DNA from: Hongsoonwoonella zoysiae
GTDB taxonomy: Bacteria > Pseudomonadota > Alphaproteobacteria > Rhizobiales > Stappiaceae
DNA length: 64,000 nucleotides
Direction: 5' to 3'
NCBI RefSeq assembly: GCF_013266695.1
Contig: NZ_JABRXF010000001.1
Coordinates: 1 to 64,000 of the forward strand
Of this stretch, positions 7,820 through 16,986 are shown one piece after another. The notes under the pieces were generated by a model, which ran no database searches, was not told the origin of the DNA, and saw nothing but the letters and a program-made list of their open reading frames with translations. The stretch's first letter is position 1; the number at the start of each line of letters is the position of its first letter. The position numbers and the translations under genes are program-made.

Positions 7820-8659
7820 TCAGTTCCTTGGCGGTCTGCCCAATTCCCTCAACACTGCCCGGGTGGCCGCAACCATCGCGTCGTGCGTTTCCGAAAGGAT
7901 CGCCACACGGTCAAACCGGTCTGGATCCCGATTGACCGCTTCACGCAGCGATGACCCGAATGCCATTCGCAATTCGGTGCCGATATTGAATTTGCAGATA
8001 TTCGACGTTGCCGCCAGCCTCCGGCGCTGATCGACCGGCACGCCCGAGCCGCCATGAATGACAAGGGGCACATCCGTCAGGGCTTCGATTGCACGGATCC
8101 GCGCTTCATCCAACCCGATTTCCGCCTTTTCCTGAAGATGCACATTGCCAACGGAAATCGCCATCGCATCGATGCCGGTTTCGGCCGCGAACCGGCGGGC
8201 TTCATCCGGATCGGTTCCTTTCGAGGCCACACCTTGCGCGTAGCCGACGAAGCCGATCTCCCCCTCACAGGATATACGCGCCGAATGCGCAAGCTCCGCG
8301 ACACGCGCCGTCTCGTCGATGTTTTGGGAAAGCGGTTTTCGGGAGCCGTCGTACATCAGCGACGTGAACCCGCTGTCGAGCGCCTCCCGGCATTCCTCAA
8401 GCGAAAAGCCGTGATCGAGATGGGCAACCACCGGGACACTGGAATTCTCTGCCAAATAACGAAACATCTTTCCGACAATCGGCAGAGGCGTGTGCTTCCT
8501 GCAGGAGGGGCCAGCCTGCAGAACCACTGGCATATTCTCCCCTTCCGCAGCCGCAACATAGGCTCGCATATCTTCCCAGCCGAGTGCCACGAGGCCGGCG
8601 ACGGCATAGCCGTTCTTCAAAGCCGGCTGGAGGACTTCGGCAAGGGTCGCAAGCGTCAT
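7820..8659 (-). CDS. iolJ: class II aldolase, IolJ-type (6-phospho-5-dehydro-2-deoxygluconate aldolase)
   Basis: 279-residue class II fructose-bisphosphate/tagatose aldolase-family TIM barrel. Visible features are the zinc-site region VVAHLDHGF (about residue 95), the CEGEIG motif and the HGGSGVP loop with a second His. In the inositol pathway IolJ splits the product of IolC into dihydroxyacetone phosphate and malonic semialdehyde. Its start overlaps the stop of iolB by 4 bases, which is the main reason to prefer IolJ over a generic FBP or tagatose-bisphosphate aldolase. It is the last gene of the iolDCBJ run, converging with the hps regulator gene. Confidence 0.8.
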   Translation of the reverse strand: MTLATLAEVLQPALKNGYAVAGLVALGWEDMRAYVAAAEGENMPVVLQAGPSCRKHTPLPIVGKMFRYLAENSSVPVVAHLDHGFSLEECREALDSGFTSLMYDGSRKPLSQNIDETARVAELAHSARISCEGEIGFVGYAQGVASKGTDPDEARRFAAETGIDAMAISVGNVHLQEKAEIGLDEARIRAIEALTDVPLVIHGGSGVPVDQRRRLAATSNICKFNIGTELRMAFGSSLREAVNRDPDRFDRVAILSETHDAMVAATRAVLRELGRPPRN

Positions 8660-9498
8660 TTAAACTTTGCCACCATGTCCTTGATGCCCGGGATCGTCTC
8701 CACCTGGTATGCATGGGTCGGCTGGAAATACTGCACGAGCGGGCGCTGGCTCAACCCGCCGAGGATCGTGAAATAGTACATTTCATAACCAGGCATAACG
8801 GCACACGGGTGATAGCCCTTGTCGATGACGAAAGTGGAACCGTCGACAATGTGGAACGCTTCGCCCGGCACACCATCCTCGCGCTGGAGGACCTGAACAC
8901 CGGAACCATGCTTCGGGCGGAAACGGAAGTTGTAGGTCTCGTCGTGCCGGGTCTCCTGCGGCAGGCGGTCGGTATCATGCTTGTGCGCCGGAAAGCCCGA
9001 CCAGCCGCCCTGACCGACGGTGAAAAGCTCACTAACCAGAAGACGGCCGACCTTGCCTCGTTGTTTCTGGCCCAGGATGTGCTTGATCTTGCGATGGGTC
9101 TTCGTGTCATCGGAGCCGTATTGAACCAGATCGATGTCATCCCCGCGCACATCGAACGGCTCCAGAGCCCGATCATAGCGTGCGCCGGCAACGAAAATTT
9201 CCGATTGTTCGGACTGACAAACAATCCTTACCTTTGCGCCGACAGGAACGTAGACGCCTTCCGGCTCCCCATCCCAGACATCTTCGCCGCGGTTGCCGAG
9301 CTTGTCGAAAGATACTCCCTCGACATCGACACTAACGGTACCGGTCGCGGGGACGATGCAGGTTTCGTATCCAGGCACCTGGTACTCGAATGTCTCGCCC
9401 TTCTTCAGCTTGACGATGTTAAAATAGTTGAGCGGCACTGTTGGATCGCCAGCGTCCACGATTGGCTTGTTCCGGTTGTCATATGGGGCGATATGCAT
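8656..9498 (-). CDS. iolB: 5-deoxy-glucuronate isomerase
   Basis: 280-residue bicupin protein of normal IolB length. The C-terminal metal cupin has FPAHKHD and RHDETYNFRF, giving the His/Glu metal ligands, followed by KGYHPCAVMPGYEMYYF. It converts 5-deoxy-glucuronate, made by IolD, to 5-dehydro-2-deoxygluconate. It lies 12 bases after iolC and overlaps iolJ by 4 bases, so it is cotranscribed. Confidence 0.92.
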   Translation of the reverse strand: MHIAPYDNRNKPIVDAGDPTVPLNYFNIVKLKKGETFEYQVPGYETCIVPATGTVSVDVEGVSFDKLGNRGEDVWDGEPEGVYVPVGAKVRIVCQSEQSEIFVAGARYDRALEPFDVRGDDIDLVQYGSDDTKTHRKIKHILGQKQRGKVGRLLVSELFTVGQGGWSGFPAHKHDTDRLPQETRHDETYNFRFRPKHGSGVQVLQREDGVPGEAFHIVDGSTFVIDKGYHPCAVMPGYEMYYFTILGGLSQRPLVQYFQPTHAYQVETIPGIKDMVAKFK

Positions 9499-9510
9499 GG
9501 GGCGATCCTT

Positions 9511-10485
9511 TCAGGCGGAGGTGGGACCGGGATGGGAGGAGAGAAACTCCTCGAGTTCCGAAGGGTCAGGCATGGCCGAGGCGCACCCCGGTTTTGAAAC
9601 GACGATGGACGCGCAGGCGGAACCGTGCAGAACGGAATCTTCAAGGCTGAAACCATTGGCGATCGATGTCAGCAGGCCGCTCATGAAACTGTCGCCCGCG
9701 CCAACCGGTTTCAGTGCCGTAACCGGATAGACGCCCGTCTTGAACTCCTCGTCGCGGGTGATTGTGATAGCGCCCTCTTCGCCCATCTTGTAGATCACCA
9801 GTTGCGCGCTCGTGCGGGCAAGTTCCCGGGCTTTTTCAAGTCCCTTGTCATAATCTCCGGCCATGAAACCGAACTCGACATCGTTTCCCACGATCATGTC
9901 GGACAGTGCGGCAGCTCTTGAAAGAATATCGGAGGCAATCTCGGCCGACGGCCAGGAGTAAGGCCGGTAGTCGACATCGAATATAATCGGCAGGCTTGAG
10001 GTTTTCGCGCGTTCGAAAGCCATGAAGCTGGCCGAACGGGAAGGCTCGGCGGCGAAGACGGTACCGGCGGTTATCAAGGCACCGAAGCTGGCGTAATCCA
10101 CTGCCGAAACGTCGTTTTCATCCATCTGGAAGTCGGCGGCGCCGTTCCTGTAGATGACGTTGCGATGGCCCCCGCTTACCGTTTCATAGAAGGCAAGCGA
10201 GTTTCGATATTCCCCGCCGACCGGCCTGACATGCGTGGTTTCGACACCGTATTTCTCAAGCTGGCGAATGCAGTAGCTGCCGATACTGTCGTCTGACACG
10301 CGGGTTACGAGCGCTGCCTTTCCGCCAAGCTTGCAGATACCTGCAGCTATATTTGCAGCCGAACCGCCAAGGCCGACGCCGACCCGTTCCGCATCCTCCG
10401 CCCTCACACCCGGATCGGTGAAGAAATCGATACCGGCGCGCCCGATGATGACGAAATGATTGCGGGAAATTCCTTCAAGAAGCAT
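9511..10485 (-). CDS. iolC: 5-dehydro-2-deoxygluconokinase
   Basis: 324-residue PfkB-family sugar kinase. The N-terminal GGSAANIAAGICKLGGKAAL segment and the C-terminal GAGDSFMSGLL, with the catalytic Asp and anion hole, are the two PfkB signatures. The ATG at 10485 is used because it follows the iolD stop by TGATG overlap and matches family starts (MLLEGISRN); a 13-codon extension upstream lies wholly within iolD. It phosphorylates 5-dehydro-2-deoxygluconate at O6 for the IolJ aldolase. Confidence 0.9.
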   Translation of the reverse strand: MLLEGISRNHFVIIGRAGIDFFTDPGVRAEDAERVGVGLGGSAANIAAGICKLGGKAALVTRVSDDSIGSYCIRQLEKYGVETTHVRPVGGEYRNSLAFYETVSGGHRNVIYRNGAADFQMDENDVSAVDYASFGALITAGTVFAAEPSRSASFMAFERAKTSSLPIIFDVDYRPYSWPSAEIASDILSRAAALSDMIVGNDVEFGFMAGDYDKGLEKARELARTSAQLVIYKMGEEGAITITRDEEFKTGVYPVTALKPVGAGDSFMSGLLTSIANGFSLEDSVLHGSACASIVVSKPGCASAMPDPSELEEFLSSHPGPTSA

Positions 10486-12350
10486 CAGATCCCCCGACGT
10501 TGCCTGGTGCGCGAGGATTCCCATTTCTCATGGGCGGCAAGCACTTTGCCGCTTATAGAGACTTGCGGCGATCCGACTTCCCACCATGTATGTCCCTGCT
10601 CGGTCCATCCCTCATAGGGGTCCACCTTCATGCAGATGACATAGGTCCTGTCCGCCGCCTTGGCCCGCTTGAAGGCCTCACCAAGCTCCGCCGGATTTTC
10701 AACCGTCTCGGCATGCGCGCCCATTGCCGCGGCATGCGCTTCGAAGTCTACAGCGAAAGCCTCGCAAACAGTTGGGCAATCCTTGATGAGATTGTTGAAA
10801 CTCTCGTTGCCCGTGTTGTTCTGAAGCTTGTTGATCACCGCGAAGCCACCGTTGTCCAGCACAAGGATGATCAGCTTTTTTCCGGTCAGAACCGAAAAAT
10901 AGATATCGGAATTCATGAGCAGATAGGACCCGTCGCCGACAAAGACGATCGTATCCTTGTTCGCCTCGCGCTCGCTTTGCGCAATGCGGGCGCCCCAGCC
11001 ACCGGCGATCTCATATCCCATGCAGGAAAAGCCGAATTCGATATCGACCGTTCCGGTATCGAGCGTGCGCCAGTTCGCAGCCAGTTCGGCCGGCAAGCCA
11101 CCGGCTGCGGTCACCACACGGTCGCGCGGGTCGCACAGCGCATTCACAACGCCTATCGCCTGGGCGTAGGAATTCGGGCGTTTGCCATGGGAAACATTCT
11201 TCGCGACATAGGCGTTCCATGTTTTGCGTTCATCCGCGGCCTTGCGAACCCAGTCCGCCGGCGCTCGATAGTCCGCGATCCGCTCTTCAAGGGCGAGCAA
11301 GCTCAATCTGGCGTCACCGACAACAGGCAGCGAAAGATGTTTGCCGGCGTCATGTCGAGCCGCATTGATGGAAATGAAACGGGCGTCGCCGGCAAAAGCC
11401 GTCCACGACCCGGTTGTGAAGTCCTGCAGCCGCGTGCCGACCGCAACGATGACGTCTGCTTGCGAGGCGATGTTGTTGGCGCTGTCCGACCCGGTAACTC
11501 CGATTGGACCGGCATTCAGAGGATGATCGGCCAATAGGTTTGCGCGCCCCGCAATCGTTTCGGCCACCGGGATTTGATGTTTCTCCGCAAAACCGGTCAG
11601 CTCCGTGACAGCCCCGCTGTATTGAACGCCGCCGCCTGCGATGATGAGCGGACGTCTGGCCGTTTTCAGCAGCGTAGCCGCATCGGCGACTTCTCCGCCA
11701 TCAGGCGTCACCCGGCGAATGCGATGGACCCGGGCTTCGAAAAAAGCCTCCGGATAGTCGTACGCCCAGCCCTGCACATCTTGCGGCAGACCCAGAAAGG
11801 CCGGGCCGCAATCGGCTGGATCAAGGAGCGTCGCCAATGCCGCCGAAAGCGACTGTATGACCTGCGCCGGATGCGTGATGCGGTCCCAATAACGGCTGAC
11901 GGCCTTGAAGGCATCGTTTACGCCAAGGGCCGGGCTGTTGAAGTGCTCTAGCTGCTGCAATACCGGATCGGGCAGGCGTGTAAGGAAGGTATCGCCGCAC
12001 AGAAGCAGCATCGGCAAACGGTTGGTATGAGCAAGCGCGGCCGAGGTGACGAGATTGGTCGTGCCCGGCCCCGCGCTCGCGGTGCAGAACATGAAACGCC
12101 GGCGCAACCACTGTTTGGCGTAAGCGGCTGCGGCAAAGCCCATGCTCTGCTCGTTCTGCCCACGGTAGAGCGGCAGTTCTTTCTGGTGGTCATGGAGCGC
12201 TTCACCCAGGCAGGTAACATTGCCATGGCCGAAAATACCGAACCCGCCGCCGCACACGCGAATGACTTCGCCTTCAACGTCGATAAACTGGTTTGCGAGA
12301 TAGCGGACGATCGCCTGAGCGGTCGTAAGCGTGACCGTTTTCGTACCCAT
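10485..12350 (-). CDS. iolD: 3D-(3,5/4)-trihydroxycyclohexane-1,2-dione hydrolase
   Basis: 621-residue thiamine-diphosphate enzyme of the acetolactate-synthase superfamily and full IolD length. It begins MGTKTVTLTTAQAIVRYLAN; the C-terminal domain shows the ThDP motif GDGSYLLMNSDIYF followed by the VLDNGGFAVINKLQ region. It opens the ring of the trihydroxycyclohexanedione made by inosose dehydratase, giving 5-deoxy-glucuronate. The start at 12350 is preferred over a much longer open frame because the upstream part crosses the palindromic operator. It is the first gene of the minus-strand iolDCBJ operon. Confidence 0.92.
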   Translation of the reverse strand: MGTKTVTLTTAQAIVRYLANQFIDVEGEVIRVCGGGFGIFGHGNVTCLGEALHDHQKELPLYRGQNEQSMGFAAAAYAKQWLRRRFMFCTASAGPGTTNLVTSAALAHTNRLPMLLLCGDTFLTRLPDPVLQQLEHFNSPALGVNDAFKAVSRYWDRITHPAQVIQSLSAALATLLDPADCGPAFLGLPQDVQGWAYDYPEAFFEARVHRIRRVTPDGGEVADAATLLKTARRPLIIAGGGVQYSGAVTELTGFAEKHQIPVAETIAGRANLLADHPLNAGPIGVTGSDSANNIASQADVIVAVGTRLQDFTTGSWTAFAGDARFISINAARHDAGKHLSLPVVGDARLSLLALEERIADYRAPADWVRKAADERKTWNAYVAKNVSHGKRPNSYAQAIGVVNALCDPRDRVVTAAGGLPAELAANWRTLDTGTVDIEFGFSCMGYEIAGGWGARIAQSEREANKDTIVFVGDGSYLLMNSDIYFSVLTGKKLIILVLDNGGFAVINKLQNNTGNESFNNLIKDCPTVCEAFAVDFEAHAAAMGAHAETVENPAELGEAFKRAKAADRTYVICMKVDPYEGWTEQGHTWWEVGSPQVSISGKVLAAHEKWESSRTRQRRGI

Positions 12351-12430
12351 GCGACCTCTCCCAGGCGTGTTTCCAGATAGCAGGCGCTGTCGATTGCCGC
12401 TTGCGTATCGCCGGATCTCAAGATACAAAT

Positions 12431-12448
12431 TTTGCAACCGGTTGCAAA
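12431..12448. promoter_or_regulatory. LacI-type operator in the divergent iolD / dehydrogenase promoter
   Basis: TTTGCAACCGGTTGCAAA is a perfect 18-bp palindrome with a CG centre. It lies 81 bases before iolD and 45 bases before the plus-strand dehydrogenase. A near-identical site (16800-16815) precedes the LacI gene at 15712-16716, so that protein is the probable ligand. On the minus strand TTGCAA and TATCTT with a 16-base gap could be the iolD promoter. Confidence 0.8.
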
Positions 12449-12493
12449 TCTTTTTCGAAACCGGGTCGCCGGATCCGAAGATAGGGACGGGAC

Positions 12494-13597
12494 ATGCCGG
12501 AAATCGGGATTGGAATCTTGGGCGGCGGTTATATGGGCAAGGCACACGCGGTCGCGATGTCCGCAGTCGGCGCGGTTTTTCAGACCAGATTACGGCCGCG
12601 TCTTGAGATGGTGGGCGCAAGCAGCGCGATTTCGGCCGAAAAATACCGCGATGCCTATGGCTTCCTGCGGGCCGCCCGGCACTGGCGGGAACTGGTGGAA
12701 GACCCGAAGGTCGAGGCGGTCGTCGTCGCCTCACCGCAATCGACCCATCGCGAAGTCGCTGAGGCAGCGCTTTCGTTGGGAAAACCTGTTCTTTGCGAAA
12801 AGCCGATGGGCGCGACCCTTGAGGATTCAAGGGCCATGGTCGCCGCCGCCGAAAAAAGCGGCTGCGTGACCATGGTCGCCTACAACTATGTTCGCACGCC
12901 CGCGACACAATATGCGCGAAAGCTTGTTGCCGAAGGAGCGATTGGCGAGATCACTTGGTTCCGCGGTGAGCATACCGAAGATTTCTATGCCGACCCCGAA
13001 GCCCCCGCCACATGGCGAACGCAAGGCGAAGCCAATGGCACCATGGGAGATCTTGCTCCTCACATGATCAACGCGGCCCTTGCCCTTGTCGGGCCTGTGT
13101 CCCACGTCATGGCGGAAGTCGAATGCGTGCATGAAAGCCGGCCCGGCGGGATGGTTACCAACGACGACCACGCGCAGATGATGGTCCGCTTCGAAAGGGG
13201 TGTGATGGGGCACATGTATTTCAGCCGCGTCGCAACCGGCCGGAAGATGGGTTACGCCTATGAGATTTCCGGGACGAAGGGCGCGATCCGCTTCGATCAG
13301 GAAGACCAAAATGCGCTCTGGCTTTATTTGCGGGACGGACCGGAGGCCGAGCGCGGGTTCCGCAAAATCCTTACCGGCCCGGCTCATCCCGATTATCTGC
13401 CGTTCTGCCAGGGCCCCGGCCACGGGACGGGGTATCAGGATCAGATCATCATCGAAGCGAGGGACTTTCTGGAGGCGATTGCCACCGGCGAATCCCGCTG
13501 GCCGACGTTTCGGGATGGGCTCGAAGTCAAGCGTATCGTCCATGCCGCGTTGACTTCGTCGAGGACGAAAAGCTGGCAAACGATCACAACCTCATAA
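12494..13597 (+). CDS. Gfo/Idh/MocA-family oxidoreductase, probable inositol dehydrogenase
   Basis: 367 residues. The N-terminal Rossmann domain has GILGGGYMGKAHA and the conserved VLCEKPMGATL segment (about residue 98), whose Lys is catalytic; the C-terminal alpha/beta domain has the substrate-site region GDLAPHMINAAL. The family oxidises inositols, sugars or their derivatives with NAD(P). It is the first plus-strand gene from the shared operator and is followed after 23 bases by an IolE-like protein, so it probably makes the inosose that the dehydratase uses. Which inositol isomer it takes cannot be read from the sequence. Confidence 0.8.
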   Translation: MPEIGIGILGGGYMGKAHAVAMSAVGAVFQTRLRPRLEMVGASSAISAEKYRDAYGFLRAARHWRELVEDPKVEAVVVASPQSTHREVAEAALSLGKPVLCEKPMGATLEDSRAMVAAAEKSGCVTMVAYNYVRTPATQYARKLVAEGAIGEITWFRGEHTEDFYADPEAPATWRTQGEANGTMGDLAPHMINAALALVGPVSHVMAEVECVHESRPGGMVTNDDHAQMMVRFERGVMGHMYFSRVATGRKMGYAYEISGTKGAIRFDQEDQNALWLYLRDGPEAERGFRKILTGPAHPDYLPFCQGPGHGTGYQDQIIIEARDFLEAIATGESRWPTFRDGLEVKRIVHAALTSSRTKSWQTITTS

Positions 13598-13620
13598 AAT
13601 GATCTGCAAGGTTCACTGAC

Positions 13621-14514
13621 ATGCGCATAAAGATTGGCAACGCTCCCTGTTCCTGGGGCGTTGAGTTTGCGGACGATCCGCGCAATCCGCCATGGGAAGC
13701 CGTTTTGAAGGAATGCGCCGAGGCCGGTTACGGGGGGATCGAGCTTGGCCCTGTCGGCTTCATGCCGGAAGACCCGACAATCTTGGCGGAAGCCTTGGCC
13801 GGGAATGGATTGCAACTGATCGGCGGGGTCGTTTTCCGCCCGTTCCATGACCCCGGTTCCTGGGAAACCGTTCTCGATGCCATTCACCGCACCGGAAAGG
13901 CGCTCTGGGCACACGGGGCGCAGCACATGGTGCTGATCGATTCCATTTCTCCGCGCCGCGCCCCAACCGCCGGGCGCCCGAATGAGGCGGAACAAATGGA
14001 CGGCCAGGAGTGGGGCGCCTTCCGCAACCGGATTGCCGAGGCAGCCCGTATCGGCACGGAAGAATATGGCCTCACGGTCGGCATTCATGCTCACGCCGCC
14101 GGTTTCATCGACTTTGAGCCGGAACTGGAGCGCCTTCTGGACGAAGTCGACGAAAAGCATCTCAAAATCTGTTTTGATACCGGCCACCATTCCTACGCCG
14201 GGTTCGAGCCCGTCTCATTCATGAAACGGCATATCGGCCGGATATCCTACATGCATTTCAAGGATATCGATCCAGGAGTGAAGGCAGACGTCATAGAGAA
14301 CCGCACCGGCTTCTACGATGCCTGCGGACAGGGTATCTTTTGCAATCTCGGCCAGGGGGATGTCGATTTTCCCGAGGTACGCCGGATACTTCTGGACAAC
14401 CGCTACGAGGGTTGGTGCACCGTCGAACAGGATTGCGATCCGACGCTTGATGTCTCCCCGATCGCTGACGCTCGAACCAACCGCGACTATCTGGAATCCA
14501 TCGGCTTCATTTGA
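13621..14514 (+). CDS. IolE-like sugar isomerase/dehydratase (xylose-isomerase-type TIM barrel)
   Basis: 297 residues of the AP-endonuclease-2/xylose-isomerase-like TIM barrel fold. It opens IGNAPCSWGVEF and has metal-site segments GIHAHAAGFIDFE, CFDTGHHSYAG, YMHFKDID and VEQDCDPTLD, the Glu/Asp/His set used by IolE and IolI. In this context it should dehydrate an inosose to trihydroxycyclohexanedione for IolD. It differs in places from textbook IolE and could be an inosose isomerase (IolI type) instead. It sits between two Gfo/Idh/MocA genes with gaps of 23 and 9 bases, so all three are one operon. Confidence 0.72.
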   Translation: MRIKIGNAPCSWGVEFADDPRNPPWEAVLKECAEAGYGGIELGPVGFMPEDPTILAEALAGNGLQLIGGVVFRPFHDPGSWETVLDAIHRTGKALWAHGAQHMVLIDSISPRRAPTAGRPNEAEQMDGQEWGAFRNRIAEAARIGTEEYGLTVGIHAHAAGFIDFEPELERLLDEVDEKHLKICFDTGHHSYAGFEPVSFMKRHIGRISYMHFKDIDPGVKADVIENRTGFYDACGQGIFCNLGQGDVDFPEVRRILLDNRYEGWCTVEQDCDPTLDVSPIADARTNRDYLESIGFI

Positions 14515-14523
14515 GGAAACGGC

Positions 14524-15681
14524 ATGACACGCTTGAATTGGGGAATGATCGGTGGCGGCGAGGGCAGCCAGATCGGCCCCGCGCATCGATTGGGCGCCGG
14601 GCTGGACGGGGCCTTTGCGTTTACGGCGGGCGCCCTCGACCACCGGCCGGAAGCCGGGCGGGAATACGGACGGCGGCTTGGGCTTGCCGCGGACCGCGCC
14701 TACGGCGATTGGCGTGAAATGCTGGAAGGCGAGCGGGGACGAGACGACCGTATAGACCTGGTTACGGTCGCCACCCCAAACGCGACCCATTTCGAAATTA
14801 CCAAAGCATTTCTGGAGGCCGGCTTTAACGTCCTTTGCGAAAAACCGATGACCATGACGGTCGAAGAGGGCGAGGAAATAGTCAGGCTGGCCCGTAAGAC
14901 CGGCAATATTTGCGCCGTAAACTACGGCTATACTGGCTATTCGCTCGTCAGGCACATGAAGGCGATGGTCGCTCGAGGCGACCTTGGCAAGATCCGGCTT
15001 GTGAAGGCGGAATTCGCGCATGGTCATCACGCCGACGCAGAGGCCGCCGACAATCCACGGGTCCGCTGGCGTTACGACCCGGCCCAGGCCGGCGTTTCCG
15101 CCCAATTCGCCGACTGTGGGATTCATGCCTTGCACATGGCGTCGTTCGTCACGGGCCAGGAAGTGGAGCGATTGTCCGCCGATACCGTCTCCTGCATTGA
15201 AAGCCGCCAGCTGGAAGACGACGCCATGGTGAATTTCCGCATGAGCGGCGGTGCTGTCGGCCGGCTATGGACATCGTCGATTGCCATCGGTCGCCAGCAT
15301 GGGCTGACCCTCCAGGTCTTTGGAGAGAAAGGGGGGTTGAGATGGTCGCAGGAGCAACCAAACCAGCTCCACTGGATGCCGCTGAACGGCCGTCTTGAGA
15401 CGATCGAACGGGGCGAAAGCAATCTGTCGCCGGAAGCGGACCGGACATCCCGCGTGACGATCGGTCATGCGGAGGGCATGCCGCTGGCTTTCGCCAATAT
15501 CTACAAGGATCTTGCCGAAGCTATCACAGCCAGGAAGGATGGACGGTCGATGGACCTGGCTGCCGACCTGTATCCACGGGCTGAAGACGGCCTGCGTTCC
15601 ATGGCGGCTGTTTTTGCGGTTGCCGAATCCGGCAAGGCAAATGGCAAATGGCTCGACGCCCGCCCGCCGATGTTCAGGTAA
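14524..15681 (+). CDS. second Gfo/Idh/MocA-family oxidoreductase
   Basis: 385 residues. The Rossmann domain begins WGMIGGGEGSQIGPAHR, an unusual GGGEGS glycine loop seen in a subgroup with larger proteins; NVLCEKPMTMT carries the catalytic Lys and DCGIHALHMASFV the C-terminal active-site His. It starts 9 bases after the IolE-like gene. A second dehydrogenase beside inositol genes commonly handles another isomer (scyllo- or D-chiro-inositol) or a modified sugar; the substrate is not determined here. No binding-protein transporter gene for inositol lies in the window. Confidence 0.78.
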   Translation: MTRLNWGMIGGGEGSQIGPAHRLGAGLDGAFAFTAGALDHRPEAGREYGRRLGLAADRAYGDWREMLEGERGRDDRIDLVTVATPNATHFEITKAFLEAGFNVLCEKPMTMTVEEGEEIVRLARKTGNICAVNYGYTGYSLVRHMKAMVARGDLGKIRLVKAEFAHGHHADAEAADNPRVRWRYDPAQAGVSAQFADCGIHALHMASFVTGQEVERLSADTVSCIESRQLEDDAMVNFRMSGGAVGRLWTSSIAIGRQHGLTLQVFGEKGGLRWSQEQPNQLHWMPLNGRLETIERGESNLSPEADRTSRVTIGHAEGMPLAFANIYKDLAEAITARKDGRSMDLAADLYPRAEDGLRSMAAVFAVAESGKANGKWLDARPPMFR

Positions 15682-15711
15682 ACCAGACGGCTGCAAGGAT
15701 CTGGCGCCCGT

Positions 15712-16716
15712 TCATCCGGCCACCGGCCGCAACGTTCCCCGTTCTATGACCTGACACGGGAACAGCCGCGCTTCCGGATAGCGCGCCGGATCATCCAGTG
15801 TGGAAACAAGCAGTTCGACAGACGAGTTGATGATCTGTTGGACCGGCTGACGGATCGTCGTGAGATTGATGTTTTGCCAGCCGGCGATTTCCATGTCGTT
15901 GAGGCCCAGGAGCCCGATATCCTCCGGGACTTTCAAGCCGGCGTCGGTTATCGCGCTCAATGCGCCGATCGACAGGACATCGTCACCGCAAAAATAAGCT
16001 TCCGCCGGATTTCCAGCTTCCAGCAGACGCCGCATTTCCCTCCTTCCAGCCTCAAAGGTATATGCGTCCGCAAAGCTGAAACTTGCCTCGACATCCGGAT
16101 GACGCCCCGCCTCCTCCTCAAAGCCTCGAAGCCGGTCTTGCGTGGATGTCGCCATTTCCGGACCGCCGAGAAAGGCGATACGCTCATACCCGCGCTTGAT
16201 GAATTCCCAGACAGCGATCCGGCCGCATTCGACGTTGTCGATACCGACGACATGGCATTCAGGGGTGGTGGAGCACCGGCCGAAGCTGTTCACGACGGGC
16301 ACGCCAGCATCCTTGAACGCCCTTGAAAAACCGGGTGGCAGAGTGGACGAGGCCACGACGACACCATCCACCGAATATTGTCGGAGCATCCTGACCGACG
16401 CCTCGGGATCCGTCTCCTCCGACAGATTAACGAGGAGCGGCCGCAAGCCCTGCTCCTGTAGTTTGCGGGTAAACTGGTCGAAGACCTCCAGAAAAATCGG
16501 ATTATGGAAATTATTCGAAACCAGTCCGATAAGCTTTGTCCGTCGGGTGGTAAGGCCTCGGGCGAGGATATTCGGCAAATACCCGAGCTCGGCAGCCGCC
16601 TTTTCGACCTTGCGCCGCGTCTTGTCGGAGACCGAAGCGCCATCGGTAAATGTCCGCGAAACAGCCGAGCGTGAAACACCGGCAAGCTCGGCAACTTCCT
16701 TCAAGGTTACGGCCAT
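15712..16716 (-). CDS. LacI-family regulator of the inositol genes
   Basis: 334 residues. It starts MAVTLKEVAELAGVSRSAVS, the usual LacI helix-turn-helix at the very N-terminus, so the ATG at 16716 is preferred over a start 47 codons earlier that would cross an operator. The effector domain runs to the end. The palindrome in the divergent iol promoter recurs 84 bases before this gene, pointing to control of both iol transcripts and of itself. The inducer is probably an inositol or pathway intermediate. It converges with the second dehydrogenase gene. Confidence 0.83.
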   Translation of the reverse strand: MAVTLKEVAELAGVSRSAVSRTFTDGASVSDKTRRKVEKAAAELGYLPNILARGLTTRRTKLIGLVSNNFHNPIFLEVFDQFTRKLQEQGLRPLLVNLSEETDPEASVRMLRQYSVDGVVVASSTLPPGFSRAFKDAGVPVVNSFGRCSTTPECHVVGIDNVECGRIAVWEFIKRGYERIAFLGGPEMATSTQDRLRGFEEEAGRHPDVEASFSFADAYTFEAGRREMRRLLEAGNPAEAYFCGDDVLSIGALSAITDAGLKVPEDIGLLGLNDMEIAGWQNINLTTIRQPVQQIINSSVELLVSTLDDPARYPEARLFPCQVIERGTLRPVAG

Positions 16717-16799
16717 GGGCGAATTCAAGTCCGATTTGTTGTCATTGATGTCATATCGCATGTCGGACCGAGCGGCAGTATGAAGTTTTGCTACAAATA

Positions 16800-16815
16800 T
16801 TGCAACCGATTGCAA
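16800..16815. promoter_or_regulatory. autoregulatory LacI-type operator
   Basis: TTGCAACCGATTGCAA differs by one base from the perfect palindrome at 12432-12447 and lies 84 bases upstream of the LacI start at 16716. Confidence 0.7.
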
Positions 16816-16986
16816 ATCGTCTCGGCTCATAGCTTCCAGAAACAAGCTTAGATCCATGACCGCCCCTTGGGCACGAAGATAGCAAGCCCCCAGGCAAAGA
16901 ATGTGATCGAGCCCAAATGCGTTGATGCTGGTCGCGGTTGCGTTGCCGCACCGAAGAGCGTTTCGAAGTCAGTTCGTTTCGAAGGG

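Noticed and set aside
12351-12908. A 186-codon N-terminal extension of iolD.
   Set aside because: It runs through the palindromic operator and antisense to the divergent dehydrogenase; iolD is full length from 12350.
16915-16985. A possible left attachment site: TGCCGCACCGAAGAG...TTCGAAG resembles the tRNA-Arg 3' end (GGCGCACCGG...TTCGAAC).
   Set aside because: Only short blocks match and the spacing differs; no continuous identity as expected for an att duplication.
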